From SpSt-1165 sp964391725 (lineage in GTDB: Bacteria; Chloroflexota; Anaerolineae; Anaerolineales; Anaerolineaceae): a DNA stretch of 64,000 bases. Made by a program: the position numbers and the translations under genes. Position 1 is the first letter of the stretch; every line of letters begins with the position of its first letter. Shown here in pieces: positions 1-8,162 of this stretch. The notes under the pieces are model-generated. The model did not search any database. It had not been told where the DNA came from and was given only the letters and a program-made list of their open reading frames with translations. The stretch is from contig CAYMNB010000003.1 in NCBI GenBank assembly GCA_964391725.1, forward strand, positions 53,732 through 117,731, written 5' to 3'.

Positions 1-182
1 AGTTCATCACCCGATTTGGCAGCGTAAAGCTCTAATTTCTCAAGGTAAGGACCTTCATATGGTTGGTAACCGAAAGCTTCAGACACCTTAATTATTTTGG
101 ATGCCAACCACTGTCGGGTTTGCATCAGCTCGGGATAAAAGTCGCGGGTTCCTTTAATGGGTTGCACTGGCGATGGCTGCAT
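1..182 (-). CDS. hisS: Histidyl-tRNA synthetase, N-terminal part (runs off the left edge)
   Basis: Reading the minus strand from an ATG at 182 gives 60 codons that continue past the window edge. The peptide contains KGTRDFYPE near the start, then FGYQPYEGP and AAKSGDE, which are the motif-1 region hallmarks of class II HisRS, the enzyme that charges tRNA-His. A GAGGT ribosome-binding site (complement of 191-195) lies 8 nt upstream of the ATG and supports this start. It is transcribed divergently from the hydrogenase operon. Only the N-terminus is visible, so completeness cannot be judged. Confidence 0.9.
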   Translation of the reverse strand, partial: MQPSPVQPIKGTRDFYPELMQTRQWLASKIIKVSEAFGYQPYEGPYLEKLELYAAKSGDE

Positions 183-230
183 GAAAAAACACCTCTATTT
201 GTGGGATTAATGTCTGTTTAAACATGACTT

Positions 231-239
231 ATTATAGCA
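231..239 (-). promoter_or_regulatory. Extended -10 promoter for hisS
   Basis: The minus strand reads TGCTATAAT, a perfect extended -10 (TGnTATAAT), about 50 nt upstream of the hisS ATG. No good -35 hexamer is seen at the usual distance, which is common for extended -10 promoters. Prediction from sequence only. Confidence 0.5.
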
Positions 240-257
240 AACCTCCGGAAAGAATGA

Positions 258-266
258 TGTTATAAT
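258..266 (+). promoter_or_regulatory. Extended -10 promoter for the hydrogenase operon
   Basis: The plus strand reads TGTTATAAT, a perfect extended -10. Transcription would start near 273, giving an untranslated leader of about 150 nt before hydC. It lies about 20 bp from the divergent hisS promoter, so the two could interfere with each other or share a regulator. A TTGTGAA sequence at 278-284 resembles half of a Rex (NADH-sensing repressor) operator, but the second half is poor. Confidence 0.5.
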
Positions 267-424
267 GCTGTTTGGCATTGTGAATTTTCGAACAGAGTTA
301 TAAGAAATTCGTTAATAAAGAAAAATCACACAACCCCACCTGGCAGTAGTTCACACAATCATCACCACTGCAGGCATTTTTTACCCAATGATTTGGCAAG
401 TCGATCACAATGAATGGAGTTTAT

Positions 425-925
425 ATGGAAACAGTATCAACTACAATCCCCAACCCGCTGACAATTCCTGAGCAGAAAGCATTGATTGATTCCATTATTG
501 AAAGAAACCGCAACAAACCTGGTGCCAGTATGGTGGTCTGCACAGAGTTACAAAATGAGATCGGTTATCTATCAGCACCATTACAAGAATATGTTGCCAG
601 CGAACTGAGCGTTCCGTTGAGCTCTATTCGTGGCGTCGTTACTTTTTATTCTTTTTTCACGGCAACCCCACGCGGGAGACACTCCATAAAATTCTGCCTT
701 GGCACCGCCTGCTATGTTGGTGGAGCTGACCAACTGATCGAAAAAGCCGAACAAGTTTTAGGGATTAGAATTGGCGAAACAACCCCCGATGGAGCGATAA
801 CAATAGAGACCTGTCGTTGCGTTGGCGCTTGTTCGCAAGCCCCTGTCGTTGCCATCGATGAAGAATTGTTCGGCAAACAGACCGCCAGCAAAATGCCGAA
901 ATTATTGAAGAAATATCAGGACTAA
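425..925 (+). CDS. hydC: [NiFe] hydrogenase NuoE/HydC-like [2Fe-2S] subunit
   Basis: About 166 residues, thioredoxin-fold [2Fe-2S] protein of the NuoE/HoxE/HydC family, which passes electrons within NADH-linked modules. The four cluster cysteines are visible in CLGTAC and, further on, CRCVGAC. The reading frame opens at 410, but GGAG at 416-419 sits 5 nt before the ATG at 425, so 425 (METVSTT) is the better start. It is the first gene of hydC-hydB-hydA-hydS-hydL, all on the plus strand with gaps of 12-42 nt, which marks it as a hydrogenase subunit rather than part of complex I. The symbol follows the HydABCSL naming. HoxE would be the alternative. Confidence 0.9.
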   Translation: METVSTTIPNPLTIPEQKALIDSIIERNRNKPGASMVVCTELQNEIGYLSAPLQEYVASELSVPLSSIRGVVTFYSFFTATPRGRHSIKFCLGTACYVGGADQLIEKAEQVLGIRIGETTPDGAITIETCRCVGACSQAPVVAIDEELFGKQTASKMPKLLKKYQD

Positions 926-955
926 TGCCTTCACTTATTCATGAGGAGAATGATT

Positions 956-2539
956 ATGACTTTACTTGAAACCCATGAAAAATTAACCCAAATCCATAAA
1001 CAAGCTGTTTTGGATTTTGAACAAAAGAGATCATCGCCAGACTTTCAAATTCAGGGATCAGATGAACTGAAAGGGCCTACAGAGAAAGAAGTGCGAGTTG
1101 TCCTTCGTAACAGCGGTTTAATTGATCCTTACGACATCCATGAATATATTGCCAAAGATGGTTACCTCGCTATCAGCAAAGTCCTTCAATCCATGACTCC
1201 TGAAGAGGTGATTGAGGAAGTGCTTGCCTCTGGCCTCTTAGGCCGCGGTGGTGCAGGCTTTCCCGCAGGCTTGAAATGGCGTTTCGCCCGCGGTGCACAG
1301 GGATCACCGAAGTATATGATCTGCAACGCAGACGAAGGAGATCCCGGGGCATTCATGAACCGCCTCTTATTGGAGACTGACCCGCATGCAGTCATCGAAG
1401 GTATGCTGATCGGTGCATATGCTGTTGGTTCTTCACAAGGGTATATCTACTGCCGCGCAGAATATCCCCAGGCTGTGAAAACCATGATGCATGCCATTGA
1501 ACAAGCACGCGGTGCTGGTCTTCTCGGCAATAACATTCTTGGCAGCGACTTTTCTTTTGATCTTGAAGTCCGTATGGGCGCAGGTGCGTTTGTTTGTGGT
1601 GAAGAAACCGCATTGATGTCTTCTGTAGAAGGGCGCCGCGGTGAACCCCGTCCACGCCCCCCCTTCCCCGCGCAGAGCGGCCTATGGCGTAAACCTACCA
1701 ACATTAACAATGTGGAAACATACGGAAATGTCCCGCAGATCATTCTAAAAGGAGCAAAATGGTTTGCGTCTATGGGCACCGAGAACTGCAAAGGTTCGAA
1801 AACCTTCGCCCTGGCAGGAGATCTGAATAAACCAGGCCTTATCGAAGTCCCGTTCGGCATTACCTTGCGTGAAATTATCTTTGAGGTAGGTGGTGGCATA
1901 AAGGATGGCAAAGGTTTCAAAGCTGTACAGACCGGCGGGCCCATGGGCGGTTGTTTACCAGAGAAATTCCTTGATATTCCCGTTGACTATAAATCGCTTA
2001 CAGCAGCCGGATCAATCATGGGTTCTGGCGGTATGATCGTCATGGACGAAGACACCTGCATGGTTGATATCGCCCGTTTCTTCATGGAATTCACCCAGGA
2101 CGAATCCTGTGGAAAATGCGTCCCCTGCCGTGTAGGTACTCGTCGCATCCTTGAGATATTGACCAGAATTTGCGATGGCGAAGGACGGGAAGGTGATTTG
2201 GAATTGCTCGAAACCCTCTGCCGTGAAATCATCCAGGACAGCTTGTGCGGCCTTGGACAGGGCGCCCCCAACCCGGTGCTCAGCACCCTGGAACATTTCC
2301 GCCATGAATATGAAGCCCATATATACGAGAAACGTTGTCCCGCAAAAACCTGCCGTGCTCTGATCAAATTCGTCATCAACGAAGAAAATTGTACTGGTTG
2401 TACGCTGTGCGCGATCAACTGCCCTGTGAACGCAATCACCGGTGAACGAAAAAAGGTGCATGTAATCGACCCCGATATCTGCACCCGCTGCGGTATCTGT
2501 GAATCGGTTTGTAATTTCAATGCCGTTGACATTATTTAG
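956..2539 (+). CDS. hydB: [NiFe] hydrogenase NuoF/HydB-like FMN- and NADH-binding subunit
   Basis: About 527 residues, the NAD(H)-oxidising flavoprotein of the complex. Visible motifs are the FMN/NADH-binding GRGGAGFPAGLKW and GAGAFVCGEETAL, the N3-type [4Fe-4S] motif ESCGKCVPCRVGT plus a distal Cys, and a C-terminal two-cluster ferredoxin domain (CTGCTLCAINC, CTRCGICESVC). That C-terminal ferredoxin domain is typical of HydB in electron-bifurcating hydrogenases and absent from NuoF of complex I. The frame opens at 941, but AGGAG at 944-948 can only serve an ATG downstream. The ATG at 956 (MTLLETH) has 7-nt spacing and is preferred. It likely hosts the FMN where electrons from H2 are distributed. 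Bifurcation to ferredoxin is an inference. Confidence 0.92.
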   Translation: MTLLETHEKLTQIHKQAVLDFEQKRSSPDFQIQGSDELKGPTEKEVRVVLRNSGLIDPYDIHEYIAKDGYLAISKVLQSMTPEEVIEEVLASGLLGRGGAGFPAGLKWRFARGAQGSPKYMICNADEGDPGAFMNRLLLETDPHAVIEGMLIGAYAVGSSQGYIYCRAEYPQAVKTMMHAIEQARGAGLLGNNILGSDFSFDLEVRMGAGAFVCGEETALMSSVEGRRGEPRPRPPFPAQSGLWRKPTNINNVETYGNVPQIILKGAKWFASMGTENCKGSKTFALAGDLNKPGLIEVPFGITLREIIFEVGGGIKDGKGFKAVQTGGPMGGCLPEKFLDIPVDYKSLTAAGSIMGSGGMIVMDEDTCMVDIARFFMEFTQDESCGKCVPCRVGTRRILEILTRICDGEGREGDLELLETLCREIIQDSLCGLGQGAPNPVLSTLEHFRHEYEAHIYEKRCPAKTCRALIKFVINEENCTGCTLCAINCPVNAITGERKKVHVIDPDICTRCGICESVCNFNAVDII

Positions 2540-2581
2540 TCCATGCACATTGAAATCGCACAATAGAATTGGAGAGAAATT

Positions 2582-4561
2582 ATGATTCATCTGACAATTG
2601 ATGGAAAACAAATAGAAGTAGCAGAAGGAACTACCGTTCTGCGTGCCGCCCAACACAACGGAATTCACATCCCAACCCTGTGTGACCATCCACACCTTGC
2701 CCCCTACGGCGGCTGCCGGTTGTGCCTGGTTGAAGTTAAAGGCGCACGCACCTTAATGCCTTCCTGCACCATCCCCGCAAGCGAGGGCATGGAAGTTACA
2801 ACCACTACACCCAAAATCACCGAAGCGCGAAAATTCGTATTATCGATGATTTTCTCAGAGCGTAACCACTTCTGCCCCTATTGCCAGGTTAGTGGCGGCG
2901 ACTGCGAATTGCAAAACTCTGCTTACGAACAGGAAATGACCCATTGGATGATCCAACCCAACTGGTCTACATTCCGTGTTGATGCCTCACACCCCTGGTT
3001 CACCCACGAGGCCAACCGCTGCATTCTGTGCCGCCGATGTGTGCGCACCTGCAACGAAATGGTAGGCAACAACACCCTGGGTATCGAGATGCGCGGCGCT
3101 TCCAGCATGATTATCGCTGATTTGAATGTGCCCTTGGGCGAAAGCACCTGCGTTTCGTGCGGCATGTGTGTGCAAAATTGCCCGACAGGCGCCATGATGG
3201 ACAATCGTTCTGCTTACCTTGGCCTAACCAAAGAGGCAGAATCTGTAAAAAGTATATGCACCGGCTGCTCTATCGGCTGTGGCATTGAAGTCTTCTACCG
3301 CGACAACAACATCATCAAGATAGACGGCGATTATGACAACCCGATCAATACCGGCGTAATTTGTAAATTCGGACGTTGGACCAAATTATACGAGTTTGAC
3401 GAAGCAGAAAAATTTACGACCCCAATGATTCGCACCAACGGTAAACTTGAACCTGCATCATGGGAAGAAGCCCTTCAAAAAACCTCCGAGCTGATTAAAT
3501 CCACCCAAGATGATCTCGCCGCAGTGATTTCCAGTGAACTCACTTGCCAATCTTTGTATGGATTCATCAGCTTATTTAAAGACCACCTTTCTGCCAAAAT
3601 AGTCACAAGTGTTGAAGGTCCCCGTCACTCGACCGCCTTGAAAAGGATTGCTGAAGAAATTGGCGGAAGCTTTGAAGACTCTTTGGCATCAATTGATACA
3701 GCTGATTGCATCATCACGATCGGTGAAGACCTGATCAAACACCATGAAGTTGTTGGCTTCATGATCAAACGAAATCTCAGCAACAATGAGGCAAAGTTGG
3801 TCTGCATCGATTCTGACAATTCTTCTTACGAAAAATACTCGAAGAATTTCTTGAATATTTCTCCTGGCACCGAAAAAGAAATCATCAAAGGCCTTGTGGC
3901 AGCATTGGTCAAACTTGGCCTCAAAACCTGTGACTGCGATGACTGCACAGATCCAGATGCGATTGTCCAGGCGGCAGCAAAAGCTTGTGGTATCCCCTCA
4001 GACAGCATCCTTGACGTTGCGTATGCGATTGGCACTTCTGCCAAACCAGTGATTCTCTTTGGCGGCGCCATCACAGATGATCCCAAAGCAAAAGCATTGA
4101 CGACTCTACTGTGCCTTAACAAGATGCTCAATGGTAAACTGATTACAGTGAAAGGCAAAGCCAACAGCCTGGCCGCCTCTCAATATGGCCTTGACAACAT
4201 ACAGAAAATTGCCAAAAAAGGCGAAACCCTTGTTGCAGTACTCGCTGACGACAAATTAAACGATAAATGGTCAAAATTAGCCAAGGGCGCTAACAACACA
4301 ATTGTTTTGGCGACATATCAAACAGAATTCACACGGAGCGCTGATATTGTCTTGCCGGTTTGCAATTGGGCGCAGGAGCAAGGCCACTTCGTGAACTTTG
4401 AAGGCAAGATTCAGTGGCGGGAGAAACTGGTGGATGCGGATCTAAATGTAAAAACTACCGCAGAAGTACTCAGTTTACTCGCCAAACACCTCGATTTCAC
4501 AATTCCTACCTACTGGCGCGAAGCTCTCACGGCAACACCAGCCAGTGTTAAGATTCAATAA
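2582..4561 (+). CDS. hydA: [NiFe] hydrogenase NuoG/HydA-like iron-sulfur subunit
   Basis: 659 residues, much longer than HoxU (about 240). The N-terminus has a [2Fe-2S] ferredoxin domain with Cys34, 45, 48 and 62. Next come the NuoG-type His/Cys [4Fe-4S] segment (HFCPYC..C) and two [4Fe-4S] motifs (CILCRRCVRTC, CVSCGMCVQNC). From about residue 228 an N7-like motif CTGCSIGC..C begins a domain like the molybdopterin-oxidoreductase fold of NuoG/formate dehydrogenase, here without an obvious metal ligand and therefore probably structural. The start is supported by GGAGAG. It connects the HydB flavin with the hydrogenase module HydS-HydL. The NuoG-like extension matches the bifurcating HydABCSL layout better than HoxFUYH. 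Confidence 0.9.
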   Translation: MIHLTIDGKQIEVAEGTTVLRAAQHNGIHIPTLCDHPHLAPYGGCRLCLVEVKGARTLMPSCTIPASEGMEVTTTTPKITEARKFVLSMIFSERNHFCPYCQVSGGDCELQNSAYEQEMTHWMIQPNWSTFRVDASHPWFTHEANRCILCRRCVRTCNEMVGNNTLGIEMRGASSMIIADLNVPLGESTCVSCGMCVQNCPTGAMMDNRSAYLGLTKEAESVKSICTGCSIGCGIEVFYRDNNIIKIDGDYDNPINTGVICKFGRWTKLYEFDEAEKFTTPMIRTNGKLEPASWEEALQKTSELIKSTQDDLAAVISSELTCQSLYGFISLFKDHLSAKIVTSVEGPRHSTALKRIAEEIGGSFEDSLASIDTADCIITIGEDLIKHHEVVGFMIKRNLSNNEAKLVCIDSDNSSYEKYSKNFLNISPGTEKEIIKGLVAALVKLGLKTCDCDDCTDPDAIVQAAAKACGIPSDSILDVAYAIGTSAKPVILFGGAITDDPKAKALTTLLCLNKMLNGKLITVKGKANSLAASQYGLDNIQKIAKKGETLVAVLADDKLNDKWSKLAKGANNTIVLATYQTEFTRSADIVLPVCNWAQEQGHFVNFEGKIQWREKLVDADLNVKTTAEVLSLLAKHLDFTIPTYWREALTATPASVKIQ

Positions 4562-4573
4562 AGGAGTAAATCA

Positions 4574-5116
4574 ATGGCAAAACCAAAAGTTTCTTCTGAT
4601 TGGTGTGCGGGCTGCTCAGGTTGCCACATGTCATTCCTTGACATGGACGAGCGATTACTGGAATTGGTCAATCTGGCAGACATCCGTGCCACCCCTTTTA
4701 CCGACCTGAAACATCCCGACGAAGATGGTGTGCAAATTGGCATCATTGAAGGCGGCATCAACAACTTAACCCACATTGAGGTTGTAAAACGCATGCGGGA
4801 ACGCAGCAAATACCTGGTCGCTTTCGGCGATTGTGCTGTGTTTGGTGGCGTGCCGGCTATGCGCAACTTCTTCGACTTACAAGAAACGCTGCACTACGTG
4901 TATGTTGACACCATCAGCACCGACGAAAGCGGAAAAATCCCCAACGACCCCGAAGTGGCCGTTATGACTCGTGTCCAGGCCATCAGCGAAGTCGTAAAGG
5001 TGGATGTCTTTCTTCCTGGATGCCCACCCAGTGCGGATGCCATCTTTTATACACTCAGTGAGTTAGCCAAGAGGCGCATGCCCAAATTAACTGGCGACTT
5101 ACTTAACTGGCATTAG
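4574..5116 (+). CDS. hydS: [NiFe] hydrogenase small subunit (HoxY/HydS type)
   Basis: 180 residues, the short, cytosolic group-3 small subunit with one proximal [4Fe-4S] cluster. The ligands lie in WCAGCSGCHMSF near the N-terminus, GDCAVFGGVP in the middle and PGCPPSAD near the C-terminus. There is no Tat signal and no medial or distal cluster region, so it acts inside the cell. AGGAG precedes the ATG. It sits between hydA (12-nt gap) and hydL (12-nt gap). It passes electrons from the Ni-Fe site in HydL to the iron-sulfur chain of HydA. Confidence 0.92.
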   Translation: MAKPKVSSDWCAGCSGCHMSFLDMDERLLELVNLADIRATPFTDLKHPDEDGVQIGIIEGGINNLTHIEVVKRMRERSKYLVAFGDCAVFGGVPAMRNFFDLQETLHYVYVDTISTDESGKIPNDPEVAVMTRVQAISEVVKVDVFLPGCPPSADAIFYTLSELAKRRMPKLTGDLLNWH

Positions 5117-5128
5117 AAAGGAACGAAT

Positions 5129-6556
5129 ATGGCTACGCAAAAAATAACCATTGAACCAGTAACCAGAATTGAAGGCCACGCTAAAATTACCGTTCACGTC
5201 AATGACGATGGCAGCATCGATATGGCTCGCTTGCATATCAATGAATTTCGTGGCTTTGAGAAGTTCTGTGAAGGTCGCTTACTCAGCGAAATGCCCCAGA
5301 TCACCCCGCGCATTTGCGGTATCTGCCCGATCAGTCACCACCTGGCTGCCGCCAAAGCGGCTGACCAGGTGCTTGGTATGACTCCTCCACGCCCCGCCAA
5401 TCTGCTTCGAGAATTGATGCATCATGGTCAAATTATTCAAAGTTCCGGCATGCACTTTTTTGAATTGGCAGGCCCTGATCTTTTGTTGGGTTTTGATGCC
5501 GATCCCGCCATACGCAATGTAGTAGGAATGGCAGAAGAAAATCCTGAGCTTACCTTGAAAGCCATCAACCTACGTAAATTCGGCCAGGAAGTGATTGCGA
5601 TACTGGGCGGCCGCCGTATTCACCCCACATTTGCAGTTCCGGGTGGTGTCAACAAAACTCTTTCACCCAAAGAGCGTGAGACCATATTGGCCGATTTGGA
5701 AGAGACCAAAAAAACCGCTCAACTTGGTATTTTCATCATGAAAGGTTGGGCCGAAAGAAATCATAAAGATATCGATCGCTTCGCAGTATTCCCCACCGGT
5801 TACTTTGGCCTTGTCAACCCTGATAATCAGTTGGAGATGTACGATGGAATGGTGCGCCTTGTTGGCCAGGACGGGAATGAATTGGTAAAATTCGCTCCCG
5901 AAGCTTATCTTGATCACATTGCTGAACATGTCGAAAACTGGTCATACCTGAAATTCCCTTATTACAAACCAATGGGCTGGCCGGATGGCTCATATCGGGT
6001 TGGACCGCTGGGTCGTTTGAACATGGCAGATTCCATTGATACCCCACTCGCTGGCCAGGACCATAAAATCTTCAAAACACTAAACGGTGGTAAACCCGTA
6101 GAAAACACCCTCTACTATCATTATGCCAGAATGATCGAGGTATTACATAGCGTAGAAAAAATTGAAATGCTGCTGCAAGACCCCGATATCATGAGCACCG
6201 ATATTTTAAACACCAAAGAGAATTTCCAGGGTGAAGGTGTAGGCTGTCTGGAAGCACCGCGCGGAACCCTGTTCCATCATTATCGCGCCACAGAAGATCG
6301 CCGTCTCACCATGGTCAACCTGATTGTATCAACCGGCCATAATAACTATGCCATGTGTAAATCTGTTGATATGGTCGCAAAGGAATATGTCAAGGATCAT
6401 GGCATTACGGAAGGCATGCTGAACCGTGTAGAGGCTGCCGTACGCGCGCATGACCCATGTTTATCGTGCTCCACACACGCGGTTGGTCAGATGCCAATCG
6501 TCATTGATGTCATTGACAAAAGTGGCGAAACTATCCAAACCATCAGTCGCGATTAA
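5129..6556 (+). CDS. hydL: [NiFe] hydrogenase large subunit (HoxH/HydL type)
   Basis: 475 residues, carrying the Ni-Fe active site where H2 is made or oxidised. The two metal-binding motifs are intact: RICGICPISHH near the N-terminus and DPCLSCSTH near the C-terminus. About 25 residues follow the last His (starting AVGQMPIV), so the precursor must be cleaved by a maturation endopeptidase after metal insertion. No hypA-F or recognisable protease gene lies in the window. AAGGAACG precedes the ATG. A strong terminator follows the gene, which closes the five-gene operon. Confidence 0.93.
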   Translation: MATQKITIEPVTRIEGHAKITVHVNDDGSIDMARLHINEFRGFEKFCEGRLLSEMPQITPRICGICPISHHLAAAKAADQVLGMTPPRPANLLRELMHHGQIIQSSGMHFFELAGPDLLLGFDADPAIRNVVGMAEENPELTLKAINLRKFGQEVIAILGGRRIHPTFAVPGGVNKTLSPKERETILADLEETKKTAQLGIFIMKGWAERNHKDIDRFAVFPTGYFGLVNPDNQLEMYDGMVRLVGQDGNELVKFAPEAYLDHIAEHVENWSYLKFPYYKPMGWPDGSYRVGPLGRLNMADSIDTPLAGQDHKIFKTLNGGKPVENTLYYHYARMIEVLHSVEKIEMLLQDPDIMSTDILNTKENFQGEGVGCLEAPRGTLFHHYRATEDRRLTMVNLIVSTGHNNYAMCKSVDMVAKEYVKDHGITEGMLNRVEAAVRAHDPCLSCSTHAVGQMPIVIDVIDKSGETIQTISRD

Positions 6557-6578
6557 TTTTTACTAGGTCATTTATCAA

Positions 6579-6615
6579 ACGAGATGCTACACTCATAGCA
6601 TCTCGTTTATTTTTT
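6579..6615 (+). terminator. Rho-independent terminator after hydL
   Basis: A perfect 11-bp stem (6579-6589 ACGAGATGCTA with 6596-6606) and a 6-nt loop are followed by TTATTTTTT. It lies 23 nt after the hydL stop and only 14 nt before the next start codon, so the next gene depends on read-through or partial termination. Confidence 0.88.
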
Positions 6616-6628
6616 GTGAGGGCTCCCA

Positions 6629-7159
6629 ATGGAAATAAATCAACTGATAAATGACGAAATTGCCCATGTAAACCGCATGACAATGCGCGCGAATAACATT
6701 TATTCTGTGATTCTGTTATCAGATGAAAACGACCTCCTGCCCGCATTCGTAAACCAGACCATCGGCGCATCGTTTCCGACAATACATCCAGTTGTTTTCC
6801 CAAAATCCTTCTCTCCCTGCCCAAGCAACCCCCTGACCCCTCAAACAGTTGCTCAATACCTGGCCTCTCTTGACCTGGATGATACCGACATCATTTTTTT
6901 CCTCAGTGATGCCAGTGTTGACCCGGTAACAATAGACATCGGACAGGAAGAAGTTTTTCTGGTCAGGACGGTTGGGATAGCAGAGGAAGATATGCGATGG
7001 CGATTGGAAATGGTGACGAAAAGCAGTGCCAACCCAATTTCATTCCAGTTTGGAACGCTCCATACAACAGATGAAGAGGGTTTCACACGGTGGATCGATT
7101 GGTTAGTCAGTCAATGCGATCCAGATACTGGTAAATTTTATGATCCTGATGCAGCGTAG
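6629..7159 (+). CDS. Unknown 176-aa protein next to the hydrogenase
   Basis: I do not recognise this protein. It is acidic, has no signal peptide or membrane segment, and looks soluble and cytosolic. The start at 6629 has GAGGG upstream. It follows the hydrogenase operon on the same strand, directly behind the terminator, and faces ppk2 tail to tail with a 5-nt gap. A middle stretch, DTDIIFFLSDASVDP, looks like a beta strand ending in Asp residues, somewhat like the DA segment of hydrogenase maturation proteases. The GxGN and other metal-binding motifs of that family are missing. A link to the hydrogenase is suggested only by position. Confidence 0.7.
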   Translation: MEINQLINDEIAHVNRMTMRANNIYSVILLSDENDLLPAFVNQTIGASFPTIHPVVFPKSFSPCPSNPLTPQTVAQYLASLDLDDTDIIFFLSDASVDPVTIDIGQEEVFLVRTVGIAEEDMRWRLEMVTKSSANPISFQFGTLHTTDEEGFTRWIDWLVSQCDPDTGKFYDPDAA

Positions 7160-7164
7160 AAGCG

Positions 7165-8013
7165 TCAATAGACCTCGGGCACAAACGTCTGTTCCTCGAT
7201 CGGTGGCCTCACATAGCTTTGTTCGTTCTGTCTGGTTGGAAGTTCTATAGATTCAGGGGTTAAATCTGCATAATCTATTTGTGACAATAAGTGAGCAATA
7301 CAGTTTAACCTTGCTCTTTTTTTGTCATCAGCATTAACAACCCACCAAGGGCTCCATTTGGTGTCGGTATAAGCGAACATTTCATCTTTAGCACGTGAAT
7401 AGTCCACCCATTTGGTACGGGCAGTCAAATCCATCGGGCTCAATTTCCACCGCTTTGTCGGGTCATTTATCCGGCCAAAAAAGCGCTTTTCTTGCTCTTC
7501 ATCACTGACTGAGAACCAGTACTTAATCAGTTTTATGCCCGACCTGATCAACATTTGTTCCAACTGGGGACAGGAACGGAAAAACTCCTGAACTTGCTCT
7601 TCGGTGCAGAAGCCATTGACGCGCTCAACGCCCGGCCGGTTATACCAACTGCGATCAAATAGAACGATCTCGCCCGCTGTTGGAAAATGTTGAATATAAC
7701 GTTGAAAATACCATTGTCCTTTTTCTCGATCAGTAGGGACTGGCAAGGCTGTTACGCGCGCATTGCGCGGATTCAAACATTCTGTTATTCGCTTTATGGT
7801 GCCCCCTTTTCCGGCTGCATCCCGGCCTTCAAAAATAACAATGACTTTTAACCCTTTGTATTTTACCCATTCCTGCATCTTTACCAATTCAATTTGAAGC
7901 CTGCGAAGCTCCTCATTGTAGAAACTAGATTTGAGCTTCTTTTCGCCTGATACAGTCAGGCCTTTTCGATACCGGAATTCATTTTCTTCAGGAACATCAT
8001 GTTTTTCAGCCAT
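7165..8013 (-). CDS. ppk2: Polyphosphate kinase 2 family protein
   Basis: 282 residues, the length of class I PPK2 enzymes, which transfer phosphate between polyphosphate and nucleoside diphosphates. The family motifs are clear: Walker A FEGRDAAGKGGT, the lid-region KRITECLNPR, Walker B LFDRSWYNRPGVERV, and KYWFSVSDEEQ followed by RWKLSPMD. The ATG at 8013 follows GAGGG. There is no signal peptide, so it is cytosolic. It stands alone, with the rpoC terminator just upstream and a convergent neighbour downstream. The direction (ADP or GDP use) cannot be told from the sequence. Confidence 0.93.
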   Translation of the reverse strand: MAEKHDVPEENEFRYRKGLTVSGEKKLKSSFYNEELRRLQIELVKMQEWVKYKGLKVIVIFEGRDAAGKGGTIKRITECLNPRNARVTALPVPTDREKGQWYFQRYIQHFPTAGEIVLFDRSWYNRPGVERVNGFCTEEQVQEFFRSCPQLEQMLIRSGIKLIKYWFSVSDEEQEKRFFGRINDPTKRWKLSPMDLTARTKWVDYSRAKDEMFAYTDTKWSPWWVVNADDKKRARLNCIAHLLSQIDYADLTPESIELPTRQNEQSYVRPPIEEQTFVPEVY

Positions 8014-8107
8014 AGGACCCTCGCTTTACATCTGTCAGTAATCTGCAATAGGTTGAGTAAACAGAAAGTACTCTCAGTATATGTAGATTATACATAGAAA
8101 ATTACAT

Positions 8108-8135
8108 AAACAGGCCCCCTTTCGGGAGCCTGTTT
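8108..8135 (-). terminator. Probable terminator after rpoC
   Basis: Arms AAACAGGC (8108-8115) and GCCTGTTT (8128-8135) enclose further CCC/GGG pairing around a short loop. It starts about 28 nt beyond the rpoC stop on the minus strand. The T-tail is weak, so rho-independent action is likely but not certain. Confidence 0.65.
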
Positions 8136-8162
8136 CGTTATGTGTACCAAACATGCATGGGG

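Noticed and set aside
278..296. Full Rex operator upstream of hydC
   Set aside because: Only the first half-site TTGTGAA matches. The second half agrees at about 4 of 8 positions.
1987..2532. Long open frames on the strand opposite hydB
   Set aside because: They are shadows of the hydB frame with no ribosome-binding site or recognisable protein. The plus-strand product is certain.
6629..7159. Hydrogenase maturation protease
   Set aside because: Position fits, but the GxGN motif and the metal-binding residues of HybD/HycI-type proteases are not visible. Left as unknown.
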